Assembly (NCBI RefSeq): GCF_013403915.1
Contig: NZ_JABFDI010000002.1
Span: 248,001 to 312,000 of the forward strand
From: Winogradskyella pacifica
Lineage (GTDB): Bacteria > Bacteroidota > Bacteroidia > Flavobacteriales > Flavobacteriaceae
Direction: 5' to 3'
Length of the DNA stretch: 64,000 nucleotides
Made by a program: the position numbers and the translations under genes. Each line of letters opens with the position of its first letter. Position 1 is the first letter of the stretch. Below are positions 1 to 6,951 of this stretch, one piece after another. The notes under the pieces are model-generated. The model made no database searches and had not been told where the DNA came from. It saw nothing but the letters and a program-made list of their open reading frames with translations.

Positions 1-54
1 AAGCTAAGAAGAACTTTTTAGTATCTTCGCAGTCTTATTTAAAGGAACACGATT

Positions 55-504
55 ATGAGTTTACAAGTAGATATAATGACAGCTATGAAAGTAGCAATGA
101 AAGACAAAGACCAAACAGCTTTGGCTGCATTGAGAGCTGTAAAATCAGAAATATTATTAGCACAAACAGCAACAGGATCTAAAGAAGAGATTTCTGAGGA
201 TGAAGAAATAAAGATTTTATCTAAAATGGTAAAACAACGAAAGGATAGTGCTGCTATTTTTTTGGAACAAAACCGTAATGATTTAGCAGAGCCAGAGATA
301 GCACAGGCTGAAGTAATTAGTAGGTTTCTTCCTGCACAACTCTCTGACGAAGAGATTACCGTTGTAGTGATGAAAACTATTGCGGCAACAGGAGCTGAAG
401 GCATGAAGGATATGGGTAAGGTTATGGGAATGGTGAGTCAAGAATTAGCTGGCAAAGCTGATGGGAAAACAATATCGAGTATTGTAAAAGCAAAATTATC
501 TTAA
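55..504 (+). CDS. GatB/YqeY domain-containing protein
   Basis: This 149-aa protein matches the stand-alone YqeY family, which resembles the C-terminal tRNA-binding tail of the GatB amidotransferase subunit. The start MSLQVDIMTAMKVAMKDKD, the stretch ALRAVKSEI and the segment with FLPAQLSDEEI followed by GKVMGMVSQELAGKADGK are typical of the family, and the length is normal. A purine-rich AAAGGA ribosome-binding site lies just before the ATG. The family is linked to tRNA-dependent amidation by homology only; its exact cellular role is not settled. In flavobacteria it often follows ftsZ, which would lie outside this window (inference). A weak hairpin and a tRNA-Arg gene follow. Confidence 0.92.
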   Translation: MSLQVDIMTAMKVAMKDKDQTALAALRAVKSEILLAQTATGSKEEISEDEEIKILSKMVKQRKDSAAIFLEQNRNDLAEPEIAQAEVISRFLPAQLSDEEITVVVMKTIAATGAEGMKDMGKVMGMVSQELAGKADGKTISSIVKAKLS

Positions 505-519
505 ATACATATAAATGAG

Positions 520-539
520 ATTCTTGCTTTGGCAAGAAT
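520..539 (+). terminator. Short hairpin between the YqeY gene and the tRNA
   Basis: An 8-bp perfect stem (ATTCTTGC / GCAAGAAT) with a TTTG loop lies 16 bp after the YqeY stop codon and 5 bp before the tRNA. It has no long U tract, so it may be a weak terminator or a processing signal. Confidence 0.4.
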
Positions 540-543
540 TTAA

Positions 544-617
544 GGCTGCGTAGTTCAATTGGATAGAATATCAGATTTCGGCTCTGAGGGTTGGGGGTTC
601 GAATCCCTTCGCGGTCA
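544..617 (+). tRNA. tRNA-Arg (anticodon UCG)
   Basis: The sequence folds as a cloverleaf. The 7-bp acceptor stem pairs GGCTGCG (544-550) with CGCGGTC (610-616) with one G-U pair, followed by discriminator A617. The anticodon stem is TCAGA/TCTGA with loop TTTCGGC, giving anticodon TCG (Arg, codon CGA). The T arm has the TTCGAAT loop. CCA is not encoded, as is usual in this phylum. The last 15 nt of the gene form the left half of the integration repeat of the downstream element, so the tRNA stays intact after insertion. Confidence 0.9.
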
Positions 618-621
618 CAAA
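603..621 (+). repeat. attL core direct repeat
   Basis: The sequence ATCCCTTCGCGGTCACAAA covers the 3' end of the tRNA-Arg gene and is repeated exactly at 9534-9552. It marks the left junction of the element. Confidence 0.88.
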
Positions 622-623
622 AT

Positions 624-662
624 AAAACTCCAACTAATTGTTTATTAATTAGTTGGAGTTTT
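624..662 (+). terminator. Strong intrinsic terminator after tRNA-Arg, carried by the element
   Basis: A 16-bp perfect inverted repeat (624-639 and 647-662) with a 7-nt loop is followed by further T residues. It lies inside the element, so insertion gave the tRNA a new terminator in place of the native one now beyond attR. Confidence 0.85.
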
Positions 663-675
663 TGTTATTTTAATC

Positions 676-696
676 GTGTCACTTTTAGTGTCACTT
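676..696 (+). promoter_or_regulatory. Candidate integrase arm-type sites, left end
   Basis: Two direct copies of GTGTCACTT lie at 676-684 and 688-696. The same 9-mer occurs twice near the right end (9354-9362 inverted, 9388-9396 direct). Paired motifs shared only by the two ends of an integrase-encoded element suggest arm-binding sites; this is inferred. Confidence 0.6.
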
Positions 697-729
697 AATT
701 TTGGTTGAGATAAAATTGTTTTATTTTCA

Positions 730-737
730 TATATTTG
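730..737 (+). promoter_or_regulatory. Minus-7 promoter element of the ABC-3C-like operon
   Basis: TATATTTG matches the Bacteroidota minus-7 consensus TAnnTTTG. A TTG at 705-707 is 22 bp upstream, slightly more than the usual spacing. The first gene of the operon starts at 760. Confidence 0.5.
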
Positions 738-759
738 GTTGTACTCTTAAAATAGAATA

Positions 760-915
760 ATGGAATCATTTGAAATTATTGTAGGAACTTGCTCAATACT
801 ATCATTCCTTGTCTCTTTGTTTGTTGCAAATAAGGTGATTAAAATAAATAATAATATATCTGTAAAAGGAAAAGATAATATTACCTCTGGACGTGATACA
901 AAAATAAAAAAATAA
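760..915 (+). CDS. 51-aa single-pass membrane peptide sharing a motif with the next protein
   Basis: This small gene starts with ATG at 760 and ends with TAA at 913-915, 3 bp before the next ATG. Residues about 5-23 (IIVGTCSILSFLVSLFVAN) form one hydrophobic transmembrane segment. The C-terminal tail carries KDNITSGRDT, almost the same as DDNITSGRDT near the start of the downstream 192-aa protein. At DNA level the shared part is a 26-bp perfect direct repeat in the same reading frame. It is probably the first gene of the ABC-3C-like operon. Inference: it may be a membrane-acting effector or anchor recruited through the shared motif, or the split-off N-terminus of a formerly fused effector. 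No family was recognised. Confidence 0.6.
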   Translation: MESFEIIVGTCSILSFLVSLFVANKVIKINNNISVKGKDNITSGRDTKIKK

Positions 916-968
916 AATATGTCTATTAAAACTAGTGGAGATGATAATATTACCTCTGGACGTGATAC
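874..968 (+). repeat. 26-bp in-frame direct repeat (874-899 and 943-968)
   Basis: The two copies are identical over 26 bp and offset by 69 bp (23 codons). Both are read in the frame that encodes DNITSGRDT in the two adjacent genes. Loss of one copy plus the intervening DNA would remove the stop codon and join the two reading frames. Confidence 0.9.
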
Positions 969-1497
969 TGTTATTGAGCAAAATACTTTTAATACATATG
1001 AAGGCTTAGGTGAAAAAGATGAATTAGGAATTATCCAAAATATTTTTGACACTGTTTTAAGTGTGGTAAAAAGTGATAAATCTTATAACACTGAATCTTC
1101 AAAAACAAAAGATAAGCTAATACATATAAAGGATAAAATTGAAATCAACTTTAAAGACAATGATGAAAGAGAAGAGGTTAAGGTTTACTTTACTAAACTT
1201 TATTCTAAAATTTATTTTGTTGAAAAAGCATTCCAAGTATTAGATAGCGAAGAGCAAAACGTATTTCATTATTATGTTTTAAATAACTACAAAAAACTTA
1301 AGAGATCAGACAAGAACTATACACAAATGCAAATTTTAGATAATTTAACTAATATATTTATACCAAAAATACATGTTAAAAACCCTATATATCAAAGTAT
1401 TGCTCAATCCATTGTTCTCTTCTTCTTTGATGATTGTACTATTTTTGAAAAAACTGAAATAGAGCCAAAACAAACTAGTTTATTTGATGGTTTATGA
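919..1497 (+). CDS. Probable ABC-3C effector/adaptor protein, 192 aa
   Basis: This protein begins with a short polar segment containing DDNITSGRDTVIEQNTF, followed by a charged, mostly helical body (residues about 30-140). Its C-terminal region (about 155-180) contains YQSIAQSIVLFFFDDCTIF. A short C-terminal domain of this kind resembles those that tie effector components to ABC-three-component systems (family knowledge, not searched). Its stop overlaps the next start by 4 bp (ATGA), so translation is probably coupled. No enzyme motif is visible. The presumed toxic part may be the separate membrane peptide upstream. The system-level call is better supported than the domain name. Confidence 0.6.
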   Translation: MSIKTSGDDNITSGRDTVIEQNTFNTYEGLGEKDELGIIQNIFDTVLSVVKSDKSYNTESSKTKDKLIHIKDKIEINFKDNDEREEVKVYFTKLYSKIYFVEKAFQVLDSEEQNVFHYYVLNNYKKLKRSDKNYTQMQILDNLTNIFIPKIHVKNPIYQSIAQSIVLFFFDDCTIFEKTEIEPKQTSLFDGL

Positions 1498-1730
1498 TAA
1501 TACCAACAAAACACCAAAATATATCTTATAATCCATTAGTTTTAGGTGCGGATATTTTATTTATACTTAGAGCTGGCGAATTAACAACAGAAGAGTTGTA
1601 TCAAAATTTAAAAAAAAATACTAATATCGATTTAGATATTTTTTATGATACACTGACTTATTTATGGTTAATTGAATCAGTGACAATACAATCTAACAAA
1701 ATCACAAAACTCACTAATGTATCTCAATAA
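1494..1730 (+). CDS. ABC-3C middle component 6-like winged-helix protein
   Basis: This 78-aa protein starts MIIPTKHQNISYNPLVLGAD, a signature I recognise from the middle component 6 family of ABC-three-component systems. The remainder, with the acidic ELTTEELYQNLKK helix and a DIFYDTLTYLWLIESV helix, fits a small winged-helix fold. It overlaps the upstream gene by 4 bp and the ATPase gene by 14 bp, a tight arrangement typical of obligate partners. Known: middle components lie between the ATPase and the effector gene. Inferred: it bridges the ATPase and effector. Confidence 0.72.
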   Translation: MIIPTKHQNISYNPLVLGADILFILRAGELTTEELYQNLKKNTNIDLDIFYDTLTYLWLIESVTIQSNKITKLTNVSQ

Positions 1731-3483
1731 AATATATTCAGAGCCTATCGGGCTTTTCGATGCTGTCGAATTTAAAAATGGATTAAATTTTATTCATGGA
1801 ATTAAAGACGATGATACCCCAAAGGAGTCTTTAAATAGTGTTGGGAAATCAACATTCTTGGATTTAATTGATTTTGCTCTTCTTTCATCTTTCTCTAAAA
1901 CACATAATCAAAGGTTATATAAGGCTAAGTCTTTAATGTCTGGGTATAATATAGTTCTTGAATTTGAAATAGATAGTACTAGTTATATCGTTAAAAGAAA
2001 TGTAGATGAACCCAATATCATAGAATTTGGGGCATTATCAGAAGATTTAATAACTTATTCAATTAAAGAATTAAAGAAAAAATTTGGCAATTTAATTTTT
2101 AAGCGTAATAATTACGAAGGTGTCTTTTTGCCAGAAAAATGGTTTAGGAGTTTGATGCTGTTTTATGTAAAAATTCAAAAATTTAAGAAAGCAAAATTCC
2201 TTGATCCAATAAAATATATTTCGGAGATTTCTGAGACACAGATTAATGTTTATCAATTTTATCTTTTAGGTTTAAACAATAATATTACTAATAGAATATA
2301 TGAGCACAGAGTTCGTCAGAGTGGTATATCTACAACGATTAAGGAAGTCTCTAAGTATGTTGCTGAAAAATATGATATTACCGATTTAAAGCAAGCTCAA
2401 ATTGAAACAAGTAAACTTAAACTTGAAATCAAAAAGCTTTCAAACGCATTAGATAAATTTGAATTGGGAGCGCAATATGATGACGCGGAAAAGGAGGCTA
2501 ATATTCTAACGGAAAGAATAAAGAATAATTTATATCAAAATTTCATAGATACTGAAAAATTGAAATCATATAAAAGCAGCTTTACTTTGCCAAGTAAAAT
2601 TAATATGCGAAGGATAAACTCTATGTATAAAGAGATTTCTGAAGAATTTGCTTTAAAAGTCAATAAAACTCTAAAAGAGGCGATTGATTTTAGGAAAAAA
2701 TTGAATGAATCTAGAAAGGAGTTTTTGCAATTGGAAATTGATAAAATTAAAGGTAATATTGAGTTAAGAAATGAGCTAATTCAAGAAAGTGAAAAAACTA
2801 GAGCTAAAATATTTACGTTTTTAGCAGCAAAAGAGGCGATTACAGATTTAACAGAAGCTTTTTATAATTTAAACGAGAAAAGGAATAAGTTAGGTGATTT
2901 AGAAGCTAACACTAAAATTCTTTTTGATTTACAAAAGGAGCTAGATGAAATACTCGCCGAGTTAACAAAGATGAGTAGTGAGTCGCTCGAATTTCTTAAT
3001 GATGAAAATGATTTTATTTTAAAATTTTCAGAAAATTTTGACTCAGTATATAATGAAATTTACTTGAATAAAAAAGATACTTCACAGTTATCTATTATCG
3101 GCGGGTCAAGAAAAAACAGTATATTAGAAATTGATATTTCTCTTCCCGATATGTTTGGGAAAGGAAAGAATCAAGGTAGGACATTAATTTACGATCTGTC
3201 AGTATTATTGTATAATATTATTAATACAAATAATTTTCCTAGGTTTTTGATTCATGATGGGATTTTTGACGGGGTTGATAAAGCTCATTTTGTTTCAGTA
3301 TGTAAGTTTATTGAAGGTATTGTTTCAACTGGTCGTAAAATTCAGTACATAACAACAATTAATGAAGAAGGTACTCTATCCGATAAATTTGGAGATGAGG
3401 AAATCATTAATCCTGAATATATTGACCAAAATTCTATTTTAACATTATCGCCTACAAGTAAATTATTTAAAGTAGACTTCTAA
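1717..3483 (+). CDS. SMC/ABC-type ATPase of the DUF2326 family (ABC-3C sensor ATPase)
   Basis: This 588-aa protein has an N-terminal ATPase half with a P-loop NSVGKST (residues about 40-46). A long, lysine- and glutamate-rich central region (about 190-430) has coiled-coil character. The C-terminal lobe carries FPRFLIHDGIFDG (about 505-517), the expected Walker B and switch region of DUF2326-type SMC-like ATPases. Length and layout fit the ATPase of ABC-three-component systems, thought to sense invasion and license an effector. The 14-bp overlap with the middle-component gene supports one operon. Its location in a tRNA-integrated element fits cargo immunity. The target and trigger are unknown. 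Confidence 0.8.
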   Translation: MYLNKIYSEPIGLFDAVEFKNGLNFIHGIKDDDTPKESLNSVGKSTFLDLIDFALLSSFSKTHNQRLYKAKSLMSGYNIVLEFEIDSTSYIVKRNVDEPNIIEFGALSEDLITYSIKELKKKFGNLIFKRNNYEGVFLPEKWFRSLMLFYVKIQKFKKAKFLDPIKYISEISETQINVYQFYLLGLNNNITNRIYEHRVRQSGISTTIKEVSKYVAEKYDITDLKQAQIETSKLKLEIKKLSNALDKFELGAQYDDAEKEANILTERIKNNLYQNFIDTEKLKSYKSSFTLPSKINMRRINSMYKEISEEFALKVNKTLKEAIDFRKKLNESRKEFLQLEIDKIKGNIELRNELIQESEKTRAKIFTFLAAKEAITDLTEAFYNLNEKRNKLGDLEANTKILFDLQKELDEILAELTKMSSESLEFLNDENDFILKFSENFDSVYNEIYLNKKDTSQLSIIGGSRKNSILEIDISLPDMFGKGKNQGRTLIYDLSVLLYNIINTNNFPRFLIHDGIFDGVDKAHFVSVCKFIEGIVSTGRKIQYITTINEEGTLSDKFGDEEIINPEYIDQNSILTLSPTSKLFKVDF

Positions 3484-3493
3484 TTATAAACTT

Positions 3494-4045
3494 ATGCTGT
3501 TGGTTCTGTTAATACATCATCTTGATTGGCAAAAAACATTTTATATTTGTGCTTCATTTGGGGCTGTAGCCACAGCTTTATCGCTAATTTATTTATTTAT
3601 AAAAGATTACAATAAAAGCAATAAAATATCTCATTTAGAGAGGGTTGCTGAAATTTTAACTAAAGATTTAGAACTAAAATATCAACCTCATTTGTGGTTG
3701 AATGTTGTGGCTCTTAGGGGTGGTGAAAATAGGATAGATTTTGATATAAATAATAAAAGAGAGTGGTGTAAATTATTAGATTTTCAAATTATATCTGGGG
3801 ATTTAGTGTGTGATGAGGGAAATAAGCATTTGCCTTTTGAATTAGAACCTAAGTTTGATCAAGGAATAATTAATGAAACAAATAGGAGGTGGATTTTTAT
3901 GATTAATAATTCGGAAAAATCTTTGAATGATGTTGTTTATGAGTTTAATATAATTTATGAAGACAGACTAATGGATAGGTATTCTATTACAGCAAAGGGA
4001 AAAGGTGGGGCGTGTAGGTTAGCTAGTCCTATTAAGATAACTTAA
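3494..4045 (+). CDS. Membrane-anchored protein at the end of the ABC-3C-like operon
   Basis: The gene starts 10 bp after the ATPase stop and encodes 183 aa. Residues about 16-37 (TFYICASFGAVATALSLIYL) form a transmembrane helix, followed by a lysine-rich turn and a soluble domain of about 140 residues with alternating hydrophobic residues typical of beta strands. No catalytic motif is visible and I do not recognise the family. Its position suggests an accessory or effector component of the system (inference). It may instead be an unrelated membrane protein co-transcribed by chance. A start a few codons downstream cannot be excluded. Confidence 0.6.
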   Translation: MLLVLLIHHLDWQKTFYICASFGAVATALSLIYLFIKDYNKSNKISHLERVAEILTKDLELKYQPHLWLNVVALRGGENRIDFDINNKREWCKLLDFQIISGDLVCDEGNKHLPFELEPKFDQGIINETNRRWIFMINNSEKSLNDVVYEFNIIYEDRLMDRYSITAKGKGGACRLASPIKIT

Positions 4046-4050
4046 TGTAA

Positions 4051-4221
4051 TTAAGTAGTCCGATTTATTTTATCAATTTTTTGTTTTGCTACAATTATTT
4101 CTGATCTTAATTGAAGTATTTGTAAATCACGTCTTAATTTATTCTTTTTATTGAAGTCTTGTTCTAAGTCTATTTCTTTTTGTTTTAGTACAATTTTATT
4201 ATTTATTTCGTTTTTATCCAT
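4051..4221 (-). CDS. 56-aa charged coiled-coil protein, convergent with the cargo operon
   Basis: This minus-strand frame opens with ATG at 4221 and ends at TAA 4051-4053, 5 bp from the end of the convergent cargo operon. It encodes a charged helical peptide with MDKNEINNKIVLKQKEIDLE at the N-terminus and leucine/isoleucine spacing suggesting a coiled coil. Its 5' end overlaps a decayed fragment of an HTH gene. No family was recognised. Its compact fit against the operon end supports expression, but a chance frame in AT-rich DNA cannot be ruled out. Confidence 0.45.
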   Translation of the reverse strand: MDKNEINNKIVLKQKEIDLEQDFNKKNKLRRDLQILQLRSEIIVAKQKIDKINRTT

Positions 4222-4279
4222 TTTTAAATTTTATTTGATTTTTTGAATTCGGTTTGAGAACCTCATCGAGTTTATTACG
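4214..4279 (-). pseudogene. Remnant of an excisionase-like HTH gene C-terminus
   Basis: A 16-bp stretch at 4258-4273 is identical to 6554-6569 in the intact HTH gene and reads KLDEV in the same frame. Here it is preceded at once by a stop codon and followed by an unrelated tail. It looks like the leftover 3' end of a second copy. Confidence 0.5.
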
Positions 4280-4458
4280 CTATTTAGCTTTTTAGGGAGT
4301 TAATTTTAATGTTATGGCTTGTAAATAGGGGAGTGAGTAGGTGCAAAAGGTACAGTAAAATGGCTAAAATTTTACCTAAAAATTTTCTTTGCCAGATCAT
4401 GTGTGTAAATTATTGTTTAATTATTTCTTTATGTAAGAGCGGTCACGGGTTTTGGTTT

Positions 4459-4494
4459 CCCTCCCAAGTATGGAAGTACGTGAGGGGAGGGAGG
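4459..4494. other. G/C-rich inverted repeat in the middle of the element
   Basis: CCCTCCC (4459-4465) can pair with GGGAGGG (4485-4491) across a 19-nt loop. The right arm continues as a G-run cluster. It stands out in AT-rich DNA and lies just after the end of the minus-strand gene block. It could be a terminator-like structure or a cis site for the element's HUH protein; neither is shown. Confidence 0.35.
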
Positions 4495-4510
4495 TGTCCA
4501 AAACTGTTTG

Positions 4511-5230
4511 TTATATACCTTTGGGTTTCTTAGAGTCTTTTCCAGCTTCGACAATTTTTATGTATTCGTCCCAATCTTCATCGTTAAAGTCTGCATCTGA
4601 AATTTCTTTACTCTCAAAAACCTCATGTAGAAGACCTTCTTTCCGTAGACGCTTATATTCGCTTATGATATATTTATCTAAATAGTGTTTATCCATTTCT
4701 TCTCTATCTTTCCGTGTTAAATAATTGCTGAGTAATTTTTTCGATGTCTCGGAAAGTTCCACTTCATCATTATAACTTGAATTTTGTTGAAGTGTAGTAT
4801 TTTCGTTTCCTTCGGTTAATGCTATTTCAACAATTTCTTCATCTAGTTGATGATTGAATGTCCACTGAAGTTCAGCCATGAAACCTTTAACAGAATAAGT
4901 TCTGTCGTTTGGGATTTTTAGTATGTAATCACTGATTAATCCAACGAGCATAGGGCAATTGCTTAGCTCTAAATCCTCGAGGTGATAAATTTTATATCCG
5001 TCTACTGTGGGTGCGTTTTTTCTCACCTCACTAAGTAAAACCCCCAGGATATCTCCATGCATTCTTTCGTGAATCAAGTGGTTGATAAGTATCGTTAATT
5101 GTTCTTTGGGATAGTTGTGATCTTTACCTTCATTATTGATTGTGTGTATCTTTAGTAGTTCCCATAAAAAAGGATGATGTTTTAGGTCTTTTACAATCTG
5201 TAGGCTTTTAACTTCTTTTTTGTTATTCAT
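4511..5230 (-). CDS. Uncharacterised element protein, 239 aa
   Basis: A soluble, acidic protein with no signal peptide or membrane segment and no recognisable catalytic motif. It is rich in helix-forming residues. The region near residues 185-215 reads as YKRLRKEGLLHEVFES, and a similar ending (EVNLLHELFEN) closes the next protein in the same minus-strand block (5326-5637), so the two may share a small C-terminal helical module. It is the last gene of the minus-strand block before the G/C-rich inverted repeat. The function is unknown. It could serve replication control, regulation or as a protein-interaction partner of the HUH-like protein. Confidence 0.65.
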   Translation of the reverse strand: MNNKKEVKSLQIVKDLKHHPFLWELLKIHTINNEGKDHNYPKEQLTILINHLIHERMHGDILGVLLSEVRKNAPTVDGYKIYHLEDLELSNCPMLVGLISDYILKIPNDRTYSVKGFMAELQWTFNHQLDEEIVEIALTEGNENTTLQQNSSYNDEVELSETSKKLLSNYLTRKDREEMDKHYLDKYIISEYKRLRKEGLLHEVFESKEISDADFNDEDWDEYIKIVEAGKDSKKPKGI

Positions 5231-5325
5231 AATATTTATTATTTTAATTTTTACTTAATTTGGATGTTCCTCTCTGGGTGTTTTTGTAGAGAGGATTGTC
5301 CATTTTTATTTATTATTCCTTTTAT

Positions 5326-5637
5326 TTAATTTTCAAACAACTCATGCAATAAGTTTACTTCTATTAGATGGTTAAACTCCTTTAATAATATATCATCTGT
5401 ATAAACAGCATTTTCTTCATACATTATGCTGATATATTCCTTTAATACATTCTTCTGGTGTTCATTGAATTCTAATTCTAAGTTTTCTGGGTCATGGTAG
5501 GTGAATAATGCGCTTAACATCCCTATTTGTTTAAGGTGTTGATACATTCCCTCTATGTGAACATCATGAATAAGTATATATTCTCTGTTTGTACTGAGCA
5601 TGTAAGCTCCAATTAAATTTTTCTGTACTTCTTTCAT
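5326..5637 (-). CDS. Uncharacterised small element protein, 103 aa
   Basis: A small acidic helical protein starting MKEVQKNLIGAYMLSTNREY. Its C-terminus (HLIEVNLLHELFEN) resembles the LLHEVFE segment of the 239-aa protein encoded next, suggesting a shared module or an old duplication. It sits between that gene and the HUH-like gene with about 95-100 bp on each side and the same orientation. No signal peptide, membrane segment or catalytic motif is visible and I do not recognise the family. Confidence 0.6.
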   Translation of the reverse strand: MKEVQKNLIGAYMLSTNREYILIHDVHIEGMYQHLKQIGMLSALFTYHDPENLELEFNEHQKNVLKEYISIMYEENAVYTDDILLKEFNHLIEVNLLHELFEN

Positions 5638-5738
5638 AGTTTTTCTTTTTTAGTGTTATAATTAATTTTGATTATTGAATTTTTAACCATTTCAATAATT
5701 GGTTGTGATGCATTTTTTTTCATCTATTTAAATTTAAT

Positions 5739-6320
5739 TTATTGTTGATTTTTGAATAGGTAATCAACGCTACACCCAGTATTTGCGACGCTTTCGCAGT
5801 ATATTCTATAGTTTCTATTATCTTCTAGAAAAGTTTGGAGTAAGCCTTCTAAAACGGGCTTTAAAATCGTTGGTTCTTCATCCGCCAATAGGTGCACATG
5901 AAGTCTATCTTGTTTATCATATTCTATCGTTTCGAGATAGTTAACATCTCGTGTTAATACCTTCAAATGATTTATTAAGTATTGGTGATAATCACGATCG
6001 TAATAATCTTTAGTAGTCCAAACTATATTGCTTTTCCAATTATGGCTATATATGGTTGGTGACTTATTTTTTTGAGGTGTTTTCAGTTTAAATGCATCTA
6101 GAATAGAATAATGAATGTGGTATCTACCTTTTTCTTTTTTGATTGTTCCTTGTGGGTGATACTTTTCAAAAATCCTCTTAACCATATTCTTTAATGATTT
6201 GTAACTGATATTTTTAATAGCAACTATATCTTTAAGGCAGTACCATTTATCATATCTGTTTTTGTTAATACCTTTTATTAAATCGTTATACTCTTTTTTA
6301 ATTTCTACTTTGTTTTTCAT
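5739..6320 (-). CDS. Probable HUH endonuclease (Rep or mobilisation protein), 193 aa
   Basis: The C-terminal half shows a HUH pattern: RLHVHLLAD gives His141-Val-His143, preceded by a hydrophobic strand (NYLETIEYDKQD). A candidate catalytic tyrosine lies in DYLFK (Tyr187, Lys190), matching the YxxK motif 3 of single-tyrosine Rep proteins. Residues about 25-80 look like a winged-helix DNA-binding region. Known: such proteins nick one strand to start rolling-circle replication or transfer. Inferred: this is the element's replication initiator or relaxase-like protein. The short length and lack of a helicase domain fit a small Rep. The motifs were read by eye and the first strand motif is weak. 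Confidence 0.5.
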   Translation of the reverse strand: MKNKVEIKKEYNDLIKGINKNRYDKWYCLKDIVAIKNISYKSLKNMVKRIFEKYHPQGTIKKEKGRYHIHYSILDAFKLKTPQKNKSPTIYSHNWKSNIVWTTKDYYDRDYHQYLINHLKVLTRDVNYLETIEYDKQDRLHVHLLADEEPTILKPVLEGLLQTFLEDNRNYRIYCESVANTGCSVDYLFKNQQ

Positions 6321-6524
6321 ATTTAAATTTGTTTATAACAAGACACAGCTCGGACTTGGTATTAATAAATACTATGCACCTTGGGTAAAGTGAATAGTTA
6401 TACCCTTCTTTTTTTTTAAAAAGCAGTTAACTAACTGATTTTTAGTTGTTAAAATTTTAAAAATAATTTAGTGAGCCAGTGATATGCTAGCTGAGGTTTT
6501 GCCCCTCCTATTTATGTGTTTTGG

Positions 6525-6797
6525 TCAGCACGCAATTGGAGTTAGTGCATTGTGAACCTCATCGAGTTTGTAGTAAACTCGTGTTCCTATGCTATAAGCA
6601 GTAAGGACACCTTTTTTGTGCCAGTTAGTAAGTGTAGTGAAGCTCACTCCGAGCATTTTGGCGGTTTCTTTGCGCGAAACCCATGTAGGAGGTTGTTGAG
6701 GTTGAAAATCTTTTTTGAACTGTTGTAGCTCTTGCTTTAGCGCTAATAAGATGTTAGACGTTAGCTTTTCTTCTGTAATTTGAATTAGTTGAATCAT
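6525..6797 (-). CDS. Excisionase-like helix-turn-helix protein
   Basis: This 90-aa protein contains the HTH_17/MerR-like domain of Bacteroidota mobile-element excisionases: WVSRKETAKMLGVSFTTL is the helix-turn-helix, and a wing with GTRVYYKLDEV follows (residues about 40-85). The N-terminal third is helical and may dimerise. Known: such small proteins direct integrases towards excision or regulate element genes. It lies upstream of the HUH-like gene in the same direction. The 16 bp encoding KLDEV recur in a remnant at 4258-4273. The start is at 6797 behind a GGAAATT stretch. Confidence 0.85.
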   Translation of the reverse strand: MIQLIQITEEKLTSNILLALKQELQQFKKDFQPQQPPTWVSRKETAKMLGVSFTTLTNWHKKGVLTAYSIGTRVYYKLDEVHNALTPIAC

Positions 6798-6847
6798 AAT
6801 TTCCTTTTTTTATCGTTTCGTTGAAACAAAGGAGAGGCGGGTCTTAA

Positions 6848-6884
6848 AAAGGGTCTAACTGTTTTTGAAACAATTAGACCCCTT
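6848..6884 (-). terminator. Hairpin terminator of the 326-aa gene
   Basis: GGGTCTAA (6851-6858) pairs with TTAGACCC (6874-6881), and an inner TGTTT/AAACA extends the stem. On the minus strand the stem is followed by a T run. It lies beyond the start of the HTH gene, separating it from the 326-aa gene. Confidence 0.6.
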
Positions 6885-6951
6885 TAAGTTTTAATACGAT
6901 TATAACTACCAGTATTTAAGTGTGTTGTGTGTTTTTTGGTTTTGTTTGTAA

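Noticed and set aside
4309..4685. Plus-strand frames in the element between 4.3 and 4.7 kb
   Set aside because: They overlap the minus-strand 239-aa gene or cross the G/C-rich inverted repeat, have no family features and odd composition.
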